Of a stretch of DNA of 64,000 nt, positions 1 to 11,050 are shown one piece after another. The stretch covers positions 19,010,001-19,074,000 of the forward strand of contig NC_088359.1 in assembly GCF_036884655.1 (NCBI RefSeq), written 5' to 3'. Origin of the DNA: Musa acuminata AAA Group. Lineage: Eukaryota > Streptophyta > Magnoliopsida > Zingiberales > Musaceae. The position numbers were made by a program, and so were the translations under genes. Each line of letters begins with the position of its first letter. The stretch's first letter is position 1. The notes beneath the pieces are model-generated. The model was given only the letters and a program-made list of their open reading frames with translations. It ran no database searches and was not told the DNA's origin.

Positions 1-842
1 AAGAGGATTCAAATTTGGGCTCCAAATTTGAATTATCTTGGGTTTCCAAGGCTGGCGGTGCCACCACCGGACCTCTCGGGTGCTGGGCGGTGCCTCCGCT
101 CAATCCAGCGGTGCCACCACTCAATTCTCGGGTTCTGGGCGGTGCCACCACCTACACTATTTCGGCTCACTTGTTGGGCTCCAAACTTGGCCCAAACTAG
201 TCCAAACTCGGGCCCAATTGGCCCCTACTTGGGTTATAGGATTAACACCTATCCTAACCCTAATTAATATACTAACTACGAATTTAAAGACATTTCCTAT
301 GCTATTACAAAGTCCGTAAGTCAAGACTTCTTTCGGCGAACTTCCGGCGGTTATCTGATAAACTCTCGGAAACATTCTGCGGACTCCTAGCAAGCTCCTA
401 GACTTCACGATTTGATCTTGGCGAGTTCCAACGAGCTTCTTCGGCAAGCTCCGACCTTTCTCGGCGAGCTCCGCGAACTTCCAATGAACCTTCTGGCGAG
501 CTTCCGAAAAACCCTTCGGCAAGCTCCCTACTCATTCTTGGATAGTTCCGGCAGCATTCCCGATGAACCTTCGGACTTCCGTCGAACTCTCGAACTTGCA
601 ACAAATCCTTTGCGCTTGACTTCGACACTTTGTTTCACTTTATGTCTTCGTCGTTATCGTAGTTAATCTTGCACACACATACCAAAACTCTACTCCGATC
701 TAGACAATTATTACAACGCGAATTGACATTCTGTTGCCCGGCACGTCATTAGTTGGTGCTTCGTCCGATTCTTCAGCTCATCATCCTCTCTTGCGGCTTG
801 TTGCCCAATCGGCGGTTAACCTCCGCAACCCCGATATCCTTG
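1..842 (-). mobile_element. Element F, 3' LTR, left segment (cut by window edge and by A)
   Basis: This stretch matches, in the same orientation, the 5' LTR of minus-strand element F at about 37768-38640. Shared landmarks are the GC-rich GGCGGTGCCACC block at 50-165, the CCTAACCCTAATTAAT region near 250 and the GCGAGTTCCAACGAGCTTC region near 420. About 570 bp of the LTR should lie left of the window. Element A inserted at 842/843, and the rest of this LTR resumes after A at 32452. Frames open in this stretch are LTR sequence read through and are not genes. There is no host gene here. Confidence 0.88.
838..842. repeat. Target site duplication of A, left copy (CCTTG)
   Basis: CCTTG directly precedes the TGTTAGG start of A's 5' LTR and recurs at 32447-32451 directly after the TTATCA end of its 3' LTR. 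It is a perfect 5-bp duplication, which proves that A spans 843-32446. Confidence 0.95.
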
Positions 843-1138
843 TGTTAGGATCCTTTTATTTTTCCTTTTATTTTCTATGCTTTCCTTTTATTTTCTGCAT
901 ATTTATTAAGTTTGTTTAGTTTAGCTAAAGTCGGAACTCTATAAATAGAGATGTAACTGCTTCTTTTCGATAATCTATGACAAATACTATTTTATCTTTT
1001 GACAAACCCTAGGAGGCCGATCCCCTCGAAGCGATCAAGGAGGGCTGATCCCCTCGAAGCGATCAAGGAGGCTGATCCCCTCGAAGTGATCATCCCCTTC
1101 TCTTCTTCTTTTTACGATAAGACTTTAGGGTCTTATCA
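843..1138 (+). repeat. A 5' LTR
   Basis: The LTR is 296 bp with TG...CA ends (TGTTAGGATCC ... GGTCTTATCA). A TATA box, TATAAATAG, lies at 940-948. Three near-identical units of about 27 bp built on GAGGCCGATCCCCTCGAAG lie at about 1011-1095. The 3' partner is 32151-32446. Confidence 0.95.
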
Positions 1139-1140
1139 AT

Positions 1141-1152
1141 TGGTATCAGAGC
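1141..1152 (+). promoter_or_regulatory. A primer binding site (tRNA-Met)
   Basis: TGGTATCAGAGC, two bases after the LTR end, is complementary to the 3' end of plant initiator tRNA-Met. Minus-strand cDNA synthesis would start here. Confidence 0.95.
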
Positions 1153-1942
1153 GGCGATTTTTGGCACGTTTCCGCTGCAACGTAACTAAAAAAAAAAAAA
1201 AAGGAAAGGAAGAGAGAAAGCAGAGAGAGAAGAAGAAGAAGCCGCAGCCACGCATCCTTGCTTCCTCTGCTTGCGGCCAGCCCACCGCCGCCCCTGCTCT
1301 CCGGCAGGCCGCGCCCTCCCTTGCTGCCTCCTTTCCACCGTCGGCGCTGCGTCCCAGCCGATTGACCAACGCCGCCACTGCCCCCCAGCCGGCGACCTCT
1401 CCTCCTCGCTTTCTCGTCTCGCTCTAGCGAGAAGGATCACTGGTGCTGTCTCCCTGCCAACGGACCACCCCTTCGTCGTTGAGACTCTCGACGATGCTGC
1501 CCTAACTTCTTTGCCACTGTGCCCCCCCTGGGTCGCAGCCGCAGTCGCCGGTTGCCCCCCCCCCCCCCCTCCCCCCCCCTCTTCACGGCGACCAAACCAG
1601 GGCAACTCACCGCTGCTGCCCTTGTTTTCAGCCGCGCTTCCTCCAGCACTCCTCTTTCCTTCGAGTGCCATTGCCGCCCAACCAACCCATCACCGCTGTG
1701 GGCCACCATGCGATGACTGCCGCTCGTCTCCCAGTTGCCGCCGCTTCACCTTGCTGTGCATCTAACCGAAACAGAGCACACTTGCTCTGCCCTTGTTTCA
1801 GCCGCGCCACACCTTGCTCTGCATCTAACCGAAACAGAGCACACTTGCTCTGCCCTTGTTTCAACCATGCCACAGTCGCGTGGGTTCCCTTGCTGCTGCC
1901 GGCTATCGCCACTATCGCTACTACTGCTCGGCTACTGTGCAG
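1153..1942 (+). other. A untranslated leader with low-complexity and tandem repeats
   Basis: This is the region between the primer site and gag. It holds an A-run followed by a purine-rich tract (about 1187-1245), a C-run near 1555-1580 and a direct repeat of about 56 bp in two copies (about 1747-1862, built on CATCTAACCGAAACAGAGCA). Several frames stay open here only because the DNA is GC-rich and repetitive; I do not call a gene. Confidence 0.7.
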
Positions 1943-3603
1943 ATGCCCTTGACTAGACATCAGAAACAAGAACTGGGGATTACCGACTTGCAATCGTACG
2001 CAATGGCTACCGATAACTCAGTAAAGGCACAAATGGAAGCGTTGGAAACCAGAATTGAAAATCGGCTACAAGAAACTCTTCATGATTTCAAAAAGAGCTT
2101 GTTAGAGCACTTTAGCGGGTTTCAACAAGATGAAAGCTCAAGTTCTACGCTAAACAGATCGAGAGATACAGGAAAAGGGCCCCAGGATGGTGACACACAC
2201 TACCCACGTATCAGGGTAGAATTTCCACGCTGGGAAGATGGGGATCCGACCAGTTGGATTTCTAGGGCGGAAAATTTTTTTCGTTTTCACAGAACTCCAG
2301 AAGAATCTAAGGTAGAAGTGGCCTCAATCCAGCTCGATGGAGATGCAATCCAGTGGTATGATTGGTACGAAACTTGCCATGGAATTCCTTCGTGGGAGCA
2401 GTTTAAAAGAGGACTTCTTGATCGCTTTGGCCCATCTAAATATGAGAATGTTGATGGCCAACTCGCCAAAATTCGTTAGACTTCTACAGTGTTGGAATAT
2501 CAGAGTAGATTTGAAAGATTGTCCAACCAAGCTAGAGATTGGTCAAAACGACAACTTCTGGGTACATTTATTGAAGGGCTTATTCCCGAGATCCGGTGTG
2601 AGGTTAAGGTTCGTCAACCTCGCACTATGATGGCTGCGATTTCATTTGCACGCCTACATGAAGAAAAAATCAGTGTGGAATATCATCGAAACAGAGGTGC
2701 CAATAAACAGGTGATTAGCAGGCAACCTACCTCATCTACTCCAAGTCGAAACTATAACACTAGCAGACTAACCCGAGAAGAACTCAAAGAAAGGTTAGCG
2801 AAGGGTTTGTGCTGGCATTGCGATGAAAAGTGGAGTAAGGAGCATCGATGCAAACAAGGAAGACTTTTGATGATTGAACCGATCGAGGAGGAATCGGAAG
2901 TAGAAGTATCAGATTCCGATCATGAAGAAGTGGAAATTAATGATGATGTTGAAGCCGTCACACATACAGTGCATGCATTGGCTGGCTACTCTAATCCATA
3001 AACTATGAAAATTGGGGGAACTCTTAAACACTAGTCTGTCACTGTTTTGATTGATACGGGTAGCACTAATAATTTTATGGATAGGAAAATTGCAGCCCGA
3101 TTAGCTTACCACATTGAATGTTGTGACAAATTTCAAGTCAAGGTCGCCGATGGACGGATTTGAACCTGTGACAGCAAGTGCTCAAAGATAAAACTAATTT
3201 TGCAAGGTCAAGAATTATTTATGGATTTCTTTTTATTACCCTTGGAAGATTATAAAGTGGTGCTCGAAATTGAATGGCTATCAACCCTAGGTGATGTCTC
3301 CTGGAATTTTTCTAAACTGATTATGAAGTTATTTATTAATGGAAGAGAAGTGACTCTCAAAGGAAGACGTGGGGGTAAGGTTACAACTATCACGAGCCAT
3401 CGAATGGAGCAAGTCCTTCGGAAGACACACACCGGATTTTTGGTGCAATTGCATAACATTGAAAAGGAAATGACAGTGAACATTCCAGTTGGAAATATTG
3501 AATCATTGCTAACAGAGTTTGCGGATATATTTGCAGAGCCACATGGACTTCCACCTCTTAGATGTCATGATCATCGGATTCCACTATTACCCGAGAAGGC
3601 ACC
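1943..3603 (+). pseudogene. A gag-pol, first part (Gag and protease), broken
   Basis: The ATG at 1943 (MPLTRHQKQ) matches the Gag start of element C (MPLTQQQKR). A Retrotrans_gag-type capsid region (VEFPRWEDGDPTSWISRAE ...) is followed by the knuckle-like CWHCDEKWSKEHRC near 2812-2853 and by a retroviral-type aspartic protease with DTG at 3053-3061. In-frame stops lie at 2477, 2999 and 3032, with another near 3161 where the local sequence is also altered. At least the first three replace a glutamine codon, judged from element C. The reading frame is otherwise kept. It ends at the B insertion inside a proline codon and resumes at 29420. No functional product is expected. Confidence 0.9.
3599..3603. 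repeat. Target site duplication of B, left copy (GCACC)
   Basis: GCACC precedes the TGTTGAATC start of the first B LTR and is repeated at 29415-29419 right after the CTAACA end of the third LTR. The duplication brackets the whole tandem, so one original insertion expanded in place. Confidence 0.95.
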
Positions 3604-4119
3604 TGTTGAATCTCGGATTTTGATGATGAAGTCAATTGACATTTGTTGTCTAATCTATGTGTTGAGATAAGTGTGCAAGATTAACTACGATGAAAGTTAG
3701 ACAAGCAGCAGGAGTTGCACAGGAGTCAAGTTCATGATCACATTGGAAGTTCGAGAGTTCGACGGAAGTTCGGACGGTCGTCGGAGGTTCTGCGAGACAG
3801 ATCCGAGAAGTCCAGAAGCTTGCCAAGCGAAGCTAGTCAGAACTTGCCAAGTGGATCGTCGCAAAGTCCAGGAGTTTGCCGGAAGTCCGCAGGAGCATCA
3901 CCGAGGGTTCATCGGATGCTCGACGGAAGTTCGCCAGAAACTCGCCGGAAGAAGCGATTGACGCACCGAAGCAAAGCTGCAGAAATTGTCTTAGATTTAA
4001 TCGTAGTTAGCACGTTGATTAAGTTGGAAAATGGGAGGTGATCCCATTGGCTTAATCTTGGGGCAATTGGGCCCCTGAAAGACTGAAATTGGGCCGAATG
4101 GAACTAACCATTCGGACCC

Positions 4120-4425
4120 TGATTGCACCAGGAGGTGCAACCGCCTAGGCTAGGAGGTGGCACCGCCTGGGCTAAGCCTCCCAGCGAGACTGGGTGGTGC
4201 AACCTCCCCAGCCAGGAGGTGGCACCGCCTGAGCTCAGTCTTCGAGCAAGACTGGGCGATGCAACCTCCCTGACAGAGAGGTGGCACCGCCTGAGCTCGG
4301 TCTTCGAGCTCTGGCAGAGAGGTGCAACCGCCTCAGTCAAGAGGTGGCACCGCCTGGGCTCAGTCTTCGAGCTCTACCGGGCGGTGCAACCTCTCCAGTC
4401 AAGAGGTGCAACCGCTTGATCCCGG
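4120..4425. repeat. Palindrome array in B LTR1
   Basis: Short palindromes are packed upstream of the TATA box. Types seen are GGTGGCACCGCC, AGGTGCAACCGCC and GAGCTCGGTCTTCGAGCTC, each an inverted repeat of 5-8 bp arms around a 1-5 nt centre. They repeat every 25-60 bp. The same array stands at 16007-16315 (LTR2) and 27885-28185 (LTR3). They may bind regulatory factors or form cruciforms; that is inference. Confidence 0.85.
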
Positions 4426-4476
4426 AATTCCGGGATTTGATCGTTTTGAGCTCCAAATTTGAATTGGGTTGGGGCC

Positions 4477-4484
4477 TATAAATA
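4477..4484 (+). promoter_or_regulatory. TATA box of B LTR1
   Basis: TATAAATA in the context GGGGCC-TATAAATA-CCCCACCC, conserved in the B, E and H LTRs (16364-16371, 28238-28245, 40561-40568, 47482-47489, 56461-56468, 62155-62162). Transcription should start about 30 bp downstream. Confidence 0.8.
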
Positions 4485-5149
4485 CCCCACCCATTCAGCA
4501 CTGAAGAGATACAGACCTACACCGAAATCTTGATCTTTTCTGTGATTCTAAGAGCTCAAAAGTGTTGTTAAGCCTTTAAGTCTCCTCCTTCTGTTCTTCA
4601 AGTTTTTGAGTTGTAAAGTGAGGAGAGAAAGGTCTGTAAAGGTTGTCTCCTGAGCCTGTCAAAAGGAGAGAAACTGTAAAAGGGCAGTTGGCCTTCGCCT
4701 ATTGAAGGAAGGCCTCTAGTTGACGTCGGTGACCTCGTCGGTGGAGGAAGCCAAAAGTGGAGTAGGTCAAGACCGACCGAACCACTCTAAATCTCTGGTT
4801 TGCGTTTATTTTGAGCACTTTATCATTACTGCAAACCTCCTTCATAACTACTGCTTTCTGCGCTTTTACGAACAAGTTCTAAGTGATATTCCTTCAGAAT
4901 CTGCATTCATACGTAAATCGGTGTTTTTGTACATTACAGTTTACGTTTACGTTTTGATTCTGCAAAACTGTCTTCTACGCCTTCACGAACAAGTTTCTAA
5001 GTGCTGATCTGTCCGAATCTGCTTTCAGACGTAAACCAGTGTTTTCGTACGATATTTACATTGCAGTTTACGTTTACGCCTTGATTCTGCAAAACTGACT
5101 TCTGCGCTTTTACGAACGAGTTTCTAAAGTTCAGATCCTTTTGAAACTG

Positions 5150-5510
5150 CGTCTAGACGTAAAATTGCGTTTAGACGTAAAACTGCTCAAACTGTATTTA
5201 GACGTTTTAAACGTAAACTGAGTTTAGACGTAAGTCTGCGTTTAGACGTAAATCTGCGTTTAGACGTAAATCTGCCTTTAGACGTAAAACTGTGTTTAGA
5301 CGTAAACTACGATTAAAGGTAAAACTACGTTTTAGACGTAAACTGAGTTTGGACGTAAATCTGCGTTTAGACGTAAATCTGCGTTTAGACGTAAATCTAC
5401 GTTTAGACGTAAATCTGCGTTTAGACGTAAAACTGCGTTTAGACGCAAACTGCATTTAAACGCAAATTGTGTTTAGACGTAAACTACGTTTAGACGTAAA
5501 CTGCACTTAG
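5150..5510. repeat. 18-bp tandem array in B LTR1
   Basis: The unit is close to TGCGTTTAGACGTAAATC and is repeated many times with point changes and a few shortened units. It lies in the probable R/U5 part, downstream of the TATA box. Read on the minus strand it gives a false 6-residue repeat protein. Confidence 0.9.
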
Positions 5511-5658
5511 TCATAAGTTATCTTTGAGTCGGCTTTTGCTTCAAAACTGATTTTTATCGAACGAACGCAGCTTTTGTTTTTAATCGCTAAAAGATTTCCG
5601 CTGCACTAATTCACCCCCCCCCCCCCCCCCCCCTCTTAGTGCTCTCGATCCTAACAAT

Positions 5659-5670
5659 TGGTATCAGAGC
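5659..5670 (+). promoter_or_regulatory. B primer binding site, copy 1 (tRNA-Met)
   Basis: TGGTATCAGAGC stands two bases after the LTR1 end. Confidence 0.95.
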
Positions 5671-5707
5671 AAGGTTAACTCTCTAACGGATTAAAACCCA
5701 AAGAGAA

Positions 5708-5737
5708 ATGGCATACGCCGGAAACCAAGAGGGGCAT
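5708..5737 (+). pseudogene. B gag copy 1, first 10 codons, cut off by C
   Basis: The ATG at 5708 opens MAYAGNQEGH, identical to the Gag start of element E at 41442. Element C inserted exactly after codon 10; the frame resumes at 11051 after the duplicated GGCAT. Coordinates here cover only the severed N-terminus. Confidence 0.92.
5733..5737. repeat. Target site duplication of C copy 1 (GGCAT)
   Basis: GGCAT at 5733-5737 recurs at 11046-11050, on either side of the TGTTAG...CTAACA ends of C. The duplicated copy of the element has the same pair at 17631-17635 and 22944-22948. Confidence 0.96.
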
Positions 5738-6131
5738 TGTTAGGACTCTAGCTTGGAGAGTCCTAATTGAGAGGGACATTCATGTAAAAATGTTAGGACT
5801 CTAGCTAGGAGAGTCCTAATTGAGAGGGACATTCATGTAGGAGGTTTTTTCTTAGAGAAGAATTAGGAGTTGTAAGGGAATAGGAGTCTTGAGTAGGAGT
5901 CCTATTAGGAGTTGGTTAGAAGTAAGAGTCTTAAGTAGGAGTCCTATTAGGAGTTAGGGTTTAGAAGCCCTATAAATAGCCATGTATTCCTCCTCTTTTC
6001 TCAAGCAATAGATGAATCTTTTCTGCAGCCTTTGAGCAGCAACTTGGAGGGAGGAACCCCTATAGAGTTCCAAGGAGGCCGATCCCCTAAAGAGATCAAC
6101 CCCAAGTTTAGAATCTGCAAGGGTTCTAACA
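5738..6131 (+). repeat. C copy 1, 5' LTR
   Basis: The LTR is 394 bp, TGTTAGGACTC ... GGTTCTAACA. It starts with two direct copies of a segment of about 50 bp that contains the inverted pair AGGACTC/GAGTCCT. A TATA box, TATAAATAG, is at 5971-5979. Confidence 0.95.
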
Positions 6132-6133
6132 CC

Positions 6134-6145
6134 TGGTATCAGAGC
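6134..6145 (+). promoter_or_regulatory. C copy 1 primer binding site
   Basis: TGGTATCAGAGC two bases past the 5' LTR. Confidence 0.94.
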
Positions 6146-7400
6146 AGCGTTCTTGGCGTCTCGCTGCCCTTCCACAGCCATCCATCAACCCTCTACAACC
6201 ATCCAAAGCAATTCCCACAATTGCTTAAAAGATCGTCACCGAATTCCGCCATCATCTCCATCACCGCGGATCATCCTTTGATCTCCCCGTGAATTGCAAC
6301 AGGTTCTGGTTTCCTACCTTACTGCTGCTGCAATTTAGTTATCCTTATTCGAAAATCAAAAAAACAAAATCGTTCTTATATTGCTGCATAAACTTTTCGT
6401 CACAAAGTTTTCATCTCTACGACGAAAGATACATTGCAGAATTCCAGCCGCATAGCACCACCTGTTTGATCTTGCTACTGTGCTTTTTCTATCCAAATTT
6501 CTACGAAATTTTTATGACATCTTTGACACTTCCTAATAGTGGATTTCCCTTTGGTTTCATCAAAAAATTCTCAATATAAACTACTGATCTTTTATGTCCA
6601 ATCTGCTGCACTTGAATTGCAGAATTCAAGCCGCATAGCACCATCTGTTTGATCTTGCTACTGTGCTTTTTCTTTCCAAATTTCTACGAAATTTTTATGA
6701 CATCTTTGACACTTCCTAACAGTAGATTTCCCTTTGGTTTCATCGAAAAATTCTCAATATAAACTACTGATCTTTTATGTCCAATCTGCTGCACTTGAAA
6801 ATCTATGCTGCAGAAAATTTCAGCTGCATATCGTTGCCTTAACCCATCCATTTGCAATCTTTTTTGAATGAAATTTCTTATAGACTTCATATATCATCTT
6901 GGCTTCCATCTAAGATTGATCTATTAAGAAATTCATCTCTAAAAACGATTTTATGTTGCTGCAAATTTTCATCGTAACCCGCTGAAATTTTTCGACGATA
7001 ATTCTGCAATTGCAACTTGCACCAATTTCTTTGCTGTTATACTGCCGAAATTTTCTTGATTAAATTAGATATCCTTGCTGTCATATAAACTGTGATTTTG
7101 CTATCAATTCCCTCCTCAATTCTCTTAAGTTTTTGGTGGAAATTACGTCGAGAAACCGTTGTTTCTTCGACGACAATTCTACTCTTACAAGACAGCACAT
7201 ACTTGCTGCAACTTCCACGGATTTCTGTCAAACCTTTGCTACCATCTACCACAGATCCAAAACTTTCATCCAGAGCCCTAAAACTCTACCAAACCACACC
7301 CTCAAACTGCACCCAAAACAGCCACAAAACAAGCCTAAACCGTAGCCTACATCCACCAATCCACCAACACTTTCGACCATCAACTTCTCTCAACCTATAC
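6146..7400 (+). other. C copy 1 leader with a 183-bp tandem duplication
   Basis: This untranslated leader contains two consecutive copies of a segment of about 183 bp, beginning at ATTGCAGAATTC (about 6432 and 6615). The open frame of gag-pol extends back into the leader to 7092 but has no ATG before 7401, so I leave that part untranslated. The same leader is at 18044-19298. Confidence 0.8.
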
Positions 7401-10400
7401 ATGCCTTTAACCCAACAGCAAAAGAGAGATCTTAACATCATTGATTTGGGGCCATATACTATGGCATCTAAGGAGGCAATCAATGCTAAATTCGAAGCCT
7501 TGGAGGCGCGAATGGAGGATAAGATTCGGACGCTCTTTACCGAACTCAGATTGGGCCGACCACTAAGCCCGAAGAAATCATATCAAGGAGAGAGCTTTGC
7601 CCAATCACACCAAGCCCGAAGAGATGACTTCCAAGAGAGGGGAAGCTCTATGACCAACCCCAACTATCCATGCATGAGAGTGGACTTCCCTAGATGGGAA
7701 GAAGGAGACCCGATTGGTTGGATTTCGCACGCGGAGCGATATTTTCGGTACCACAAAACCGCGGATGTATCTATGGTGAAAATTGCAGCTATACATCTTG
7801 AAGGGGATGCTATTCAATGGTTTGACTGGTTTGAACATACTTATGGAGTCCTTTCATGGCGACAATTCAAAGAAGAACTGCTGATTCGCTTCAGACCAAC
7901 CAATTACGAGAATATTGACGAACAACTAGCAAAGATCCGACAAACCTCCACCATTCAGGAGTACCAAACCAGGTTTGAAAGGTTATCTAATCAAAATCAT
8001 GATTGGTCTCAAAAACAGCTATTGAGGACCTTCATTGAGGGCTTGAAGCCGGAGATCCGAGGAGAAGTTAAAGCGCGACAACCGTATACGCTTATGGCAG
8101 CCATCTCTTTCGCACGACATCAAGAGGAGCAATTGAACCATGAAGCTCGGAGGACTAGGGTCACTCCTCAACCAGTAATATTGAAGCCCTCAGCCCCCCC
8201 TACTGTTGACCAAGTCCCTGCACCAAAGAGGTTAATAGGAGAAGAGCTTCGGGAGCGATATGCGAAGGGGTTATGTTGGCATTGTGACGAGCCGTGGAGC
8301 CGTGAGCATCGCTGCAGTAAAGGAGGACTTCTTATGATTGAACCGATAGAAGAAGAGGTCATTGAACATCCAAAAGAGAGCTTTGAATTTGAAGAAGAAG
8401 ATGCAGAAGAAGAGCCACAACCGACCGAAGTTACGGTACATACACTAGCTAGCTACTCAAACCCGCAAACGATGAAAATTGGAGGCCTTCTCAAACAACA
8501 ACCAATCACTGTTCTCATCGACACGGGCAGTACTACTAACTTCCTAAATAGTAAGCTTGCTGTTCGGATATCATTACCTATCGAGAATCGCTGCAGGTTT
8601 GATGTTAAGGTCGCCGACGGACGAATTTTGAATTGTGATCATAGGCGCTTACAGGAGAAACTATTGCTGCAGGACCAAGAGATAATTACAGATTTCTTCC
8701 TTCTCCCTCTTAACAATCATGAGGCCATGCTCAGAATTAAATGGTTGACGACATTAGGTGATATTTCCTGGAATTTTATGAAACTAATTATGAAATTTTA
8801 CAGTAAGGAGAAACAGGTGACATTGCACGGGAAACGTGGGGGCGACATAACAACGATTTGCACACAACAAATGGAGAATGTTTTGCATAAAGCATGCAAC
8901 GGCTTTTTGGTACAACTTGAGCAGCAAACTAAGGGAGAGCTAACAGAATTTGAAGATCCAAATCTACTTCCTTTGCTTGCTGAATTTTCAAATATATTTG
9001 ACGAACCGCGCAACCTACCTCTTACCTGTCGGCATGATCATTGTATAATAATTCTTCCAGGCAAATCTTCAGCAAATGCTCAGCCATATCAGTATCCACA
9101 TCTCCAGAAGGATGAAATAGAAAGGATTATAAAAGAGATGCTCGAAACAGGAGTTATTCGGCCAAGTTCCAACCTCTACACTTCGCCGGTGCTACTTGTA
9201 TGCAAGAAGGACGGAACAAGGCGAATATGTGTTGATTACCGAGCTCTCAATGGCATAATCATCAAGGACAAATACTTTATTCCAATAGTAGATGAATTGC
9301 TAGATGAAAGGGAGCACAAATCTTTACAAAGCTGGACCTTTGATCCGGGTATCATCAAATACGAGCATACAAAGAAGACATACGGAAAACCACCTTTTGA
9401 ACACACAACAACCACAAATTTTTGCTTTCTTCAACAAAAGGTAGAATATCTTGGGCATATCATATCAGAGGAAGGTGTGGCAGTGGACCCCTTCAAAATT
9501 GGAGCAATGCAAAACTGGCCGACCTCGAGAAACATAAAATTGCTACATGGCTTTCTGGGTTTAACAGGCTACTATCGCAAGTTCGTGAAAAACTATGGAA
9601 AGATCAGTGCACCACTTACTTCCTTACTAGAAAAAAATGTCTTCCAATGGTTGGACAGAGCCTCCGCTGCCTTCGACAAACTTAAGGCAGCCATGACGAT
9701 GACGCCGGTGCTAACACTACCAGATTTCAACCGACCCTTCATTATTGAGGCTGACACATCTGGAGTCAGAATTGGAGCCATTCTCATACAAGATGGTCGA
9801 CCACTCGCATACACTAGCAAGACATTATCTCCCTCCGATCAAAATATGTCAACATATGATAAGGAGATGCTCGCCATTGTGCGCGCAGCAACGAGGTGGA
9901 GATTGTACTTGATCAGGCGATACTTTCAAATCAAGACCGACCATAAAAGCCTAAAATATCTCTTGGAACAGAAGATATCTTCCCCCGAGCAGCAAAAATG
10001 GGTAACAAAACTTCTTGGATTTGATTTTGAAATAACTTACAAAAAGGGGAAAGAGAATGTTCTTGCAGATGCGCTTTCGCAGCTACCCGAGCAAGTTGAA
10101 GTTTCGACCGTTTCACTTCCGACCAGCGACTTCCTTGAGGATATTAAGATGGAATGGCAAGAAGATTCAGATACTAGTAAGATTATAAAAAAATTGGAGG
10201 AAGCACCAAGCCCCATGGCTCATTACAATTGGGACTCAAAAGAATTACACTATAAGGGACGCATTGTGCTTGTGACAAATTCTACTTGCATCTTCAATAG
10301 CAGATTTTGGATAAAGTTATTCTATATGCAGGGTACTAAATTGAAAAGGAGTACGACATATCACCCACAAACCAACAGCCAACCGGAAGTTTTAAACAGG

Positions 10401-10634
10401 TGCTTGGAGACAGCCCAAAGCCACCCACCAAATATGACTACCCACAGAGAACTCCAGACCCAGCCAAGTGCCATTATTAATCGACGGATCGTGACTCAAC
10501 GACGACGACCCACTAATGAAGTACTAATACAGTGGGCGAACCTACCAAAAGAAGATGCCACTTGGGAGAACTATGACGACTTGAAGATCAAATTCCCAGA
10601 ATTCATGAATCATCAGCCTCGAGGACAAGGCTGA
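7401..10634 (+). CDS. C copy 1 Gag-Pol with internal RT and integrase deletions
   Basis: I start at the ATG at 7401 (MPLTQQQKR), which aligns with the Gag start of A; it gives 1077 aa. Visible parts are a Retrotrans_gag capsid region (about residues 90-235), the knuckle-like [14 protein letters not shown] (near 292), aspartic protease IDTGST (near 373), the RT N-terminus [18 protein letters not shown] (near 600), RNase H (from about 780) and a C-terminal chromodomain ([16 protein letters not shown], near 1045). Between VDELLDE and VEYLGHIIS the RT palm, including the FFDD catalytic site, is gone; what remains of RT there is read in the wrong frame. The integrase keeps only a small core piece near [11 protein letters not shown]; the HHCC domain and the C-terminal part are missing. 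The product could act as Gag or protease at most. Confidence 0.85.
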   Translation: MPLTQQQKRDLNIIDLGPYTMASKEAINAKFEALEARMEDKIRTLFTELRLGRPLSPKKSYQGESFAQSHQARRDDFQERGSSMTNPNYPCMRVDFPRWEEGDPIGWISHAERYFRYHKTADVSMVKIAAIHLEGDAIQWFDWFEHTYGVLSWRQFKEELLIRFRPTNYENIDEQLAKIRQTSTIQEYQTRFERLSNQNHDWSQKQLLRTFIEGLKPEIRGEVKARQPYTLMAAISFARHQEEQLNHEARRTRVTPQPVILKPSAPPTVDQVPAPKRLIGEELRERYAKGLCWHCDEPWSREHRCSKGGLLMIEPIEEEVIEHPKESFEFEEEDAEEEPQPTEVTVHTLASYSNPQTMKIGGLLKQQPITVLIDTGSTTNFLNSKLAVRISLPIENRCRFDVKVADGRILNCDHRRLQEKLLLQDQEIITDFFLLPLNNHEAMLRIKWLTTLGDISWNFMKLIMKFYSKEKQVTLHGKRGGDITTICTQQMENVLHKACNGFLVQLEQQTKGELTEFEDPNLLPLLAEFSNIFDEPRNLPLTCRHDHCIIILPGKSSANAQPYQYPHLQKDEIERIIKEMLETGVIRPSSNLYTSPVLLVCKKDGTRRICVDYRALNGIIIKDKYFIPIVDELLDEREHKSLQSWTFDPGIIKYEHTKKTYGKPPFEHTTTTNFCFLQQKVEYLGHIISEEGVAVDPFKIGAMQNWPTSRNIKLLHGFLGLTGYYRKFVKNYGKISAPLTSLLEKNVFQWLDRASAAFDKLKAAMTMTPVLTLPDFNRPFIIEADTSGVRIGAILIQDGRPLAYTSKTLSPSDQNMSTYDKEMLAIVRAATRWRLYLIRRYFQIKTDHKSLKYLLEQKISSPEQQKWVTKLLGFDFEITYKKGKENVLADALSQLPEQVEVSTVSLPTSDFLEDIKMEWQEDSDTSKIIKKLEEAPSPMAHYNWDSKELHYKGRIVLVTNSTCIFNSRFWIKLFYMQGTKLKRSTTYHPQTNSQPEVLNRCLETAQSHPPNMTTHRELQTQPSAIINRRIVTQRRRPTNEVLIQWANLPKEDATWENYDDLKIKFPEFMNHQPRGQG

Positions 10635-10651
10635 TTTGAAGAGGGCGGGTC

Positions 10652-11045
10652 TGTTAGGACTCTAGCTTGGAGAGTCCTAATTGAGAGGGACATTCATGTA
10701 AAAATGTTAGGACTCTAGCTAGGAGAGTCCTAATTGAGAGGGACATTCATGTAGGAGGTTTTTTCTTAGAGAAGAATTAGGAGTTGTAAGGGAATAGGAG
10801 TCTTGAGTAGGAGTCCTATTAGGAGTTGGTTAGAAGTAAGAGTCTTAAGTAGGAGTCCTATTAGGAGTTAGGGTTTAGAAGCCCTATAAATAGCCATGTA
10901 TTCCTCCTCTTTTCTCAAGCAATAGATGAATCTTTTCTGCAGCCTTTGAGCAGCAACTTGGAGGGAGGAACCCCTATAGAGTTCCAAGGAGGCCGATCTC
11001 CTAAAGAGATCAACCCCAAGTTTAGAATCTGCAAGGGTTCTAACA
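10652..11045 (+). repeat. C copy 1, 3' LTR
   Basis: The LTR is 394 bp and differs from the 5' LTR at one position I can see (10999, C to T). Copy 2 does not have that change. Its TATA box at 10885-10893 lies 160 bp upstream of the B gag sequence. Confidence 0.94.
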
Positions 11046-11050
11046 GGCAT

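Larger units (their letters stand above)
3604..5656 (+). repeat. B LTR1 (5' LTR)
   Basis: The LTR is 2053 bp with TGTTGAATC ... CCTAACA ends. In order it holds a CCGGAAG/TCGCCGG-rich stretch (about 3740-3960), a palindrome array (about 4120-4425), a TATA box TATAAATA at 4477-4484, the probable transcribed R/U5 part, an 18-bp repeat array (about 5150-5510) and a C-run just before the end (about 5613-5632). The small open frames inside it are by-products of repeats. Confidence 0.95.
5738..11045 (+). mobile_element. Element C copy 1: Ty3/gypsy deletion derivative
   Basis: The element is 5308 bp, with 394-bp LTRs at 5738-6131 and 10652-11045, a primer site at 6134-6145, a leader of about 1.25 kb, one long Gag-Pol frame (7401-10634) and a purine-rich tract (GAAGAGGGCGGGTC, 10638-10651) before the 3' LTR. 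The target duplication is GGCAT. It is related to element A in Gag and chromodomain but has different LTRs. It lacks most of RT and integrase, so it is non-autonomous. Confidence 0.95.

Noticed and set aside
1186..1765. Overlapping open frames on both strands in the A leader
   Set aside because: GC-rich and repetitive untranslated leader; six frames are open at once and none resembles a known protein.
5207..5455. Minus-strand frame with a 6-residue repeat (also at 17094, 28968, 57324, 63025)
   Set aside because: It is the 18-bp LTR array read backwards. Period 18 keeps any frame open, and the DNA repeat explains it fully.
5659..5670. Possible tRNA genes at TGGTATCAGAGC sites
   Set aside because: Only the 12-base primer complement is present; there are no cloverleaf arms.
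7092..7400. Extension of the C Gag-Pol frame upstream of 7401
   Set aside because: It begins with GTG and has no ATG; the homologous A Gag starts at the equivalent of 7401.
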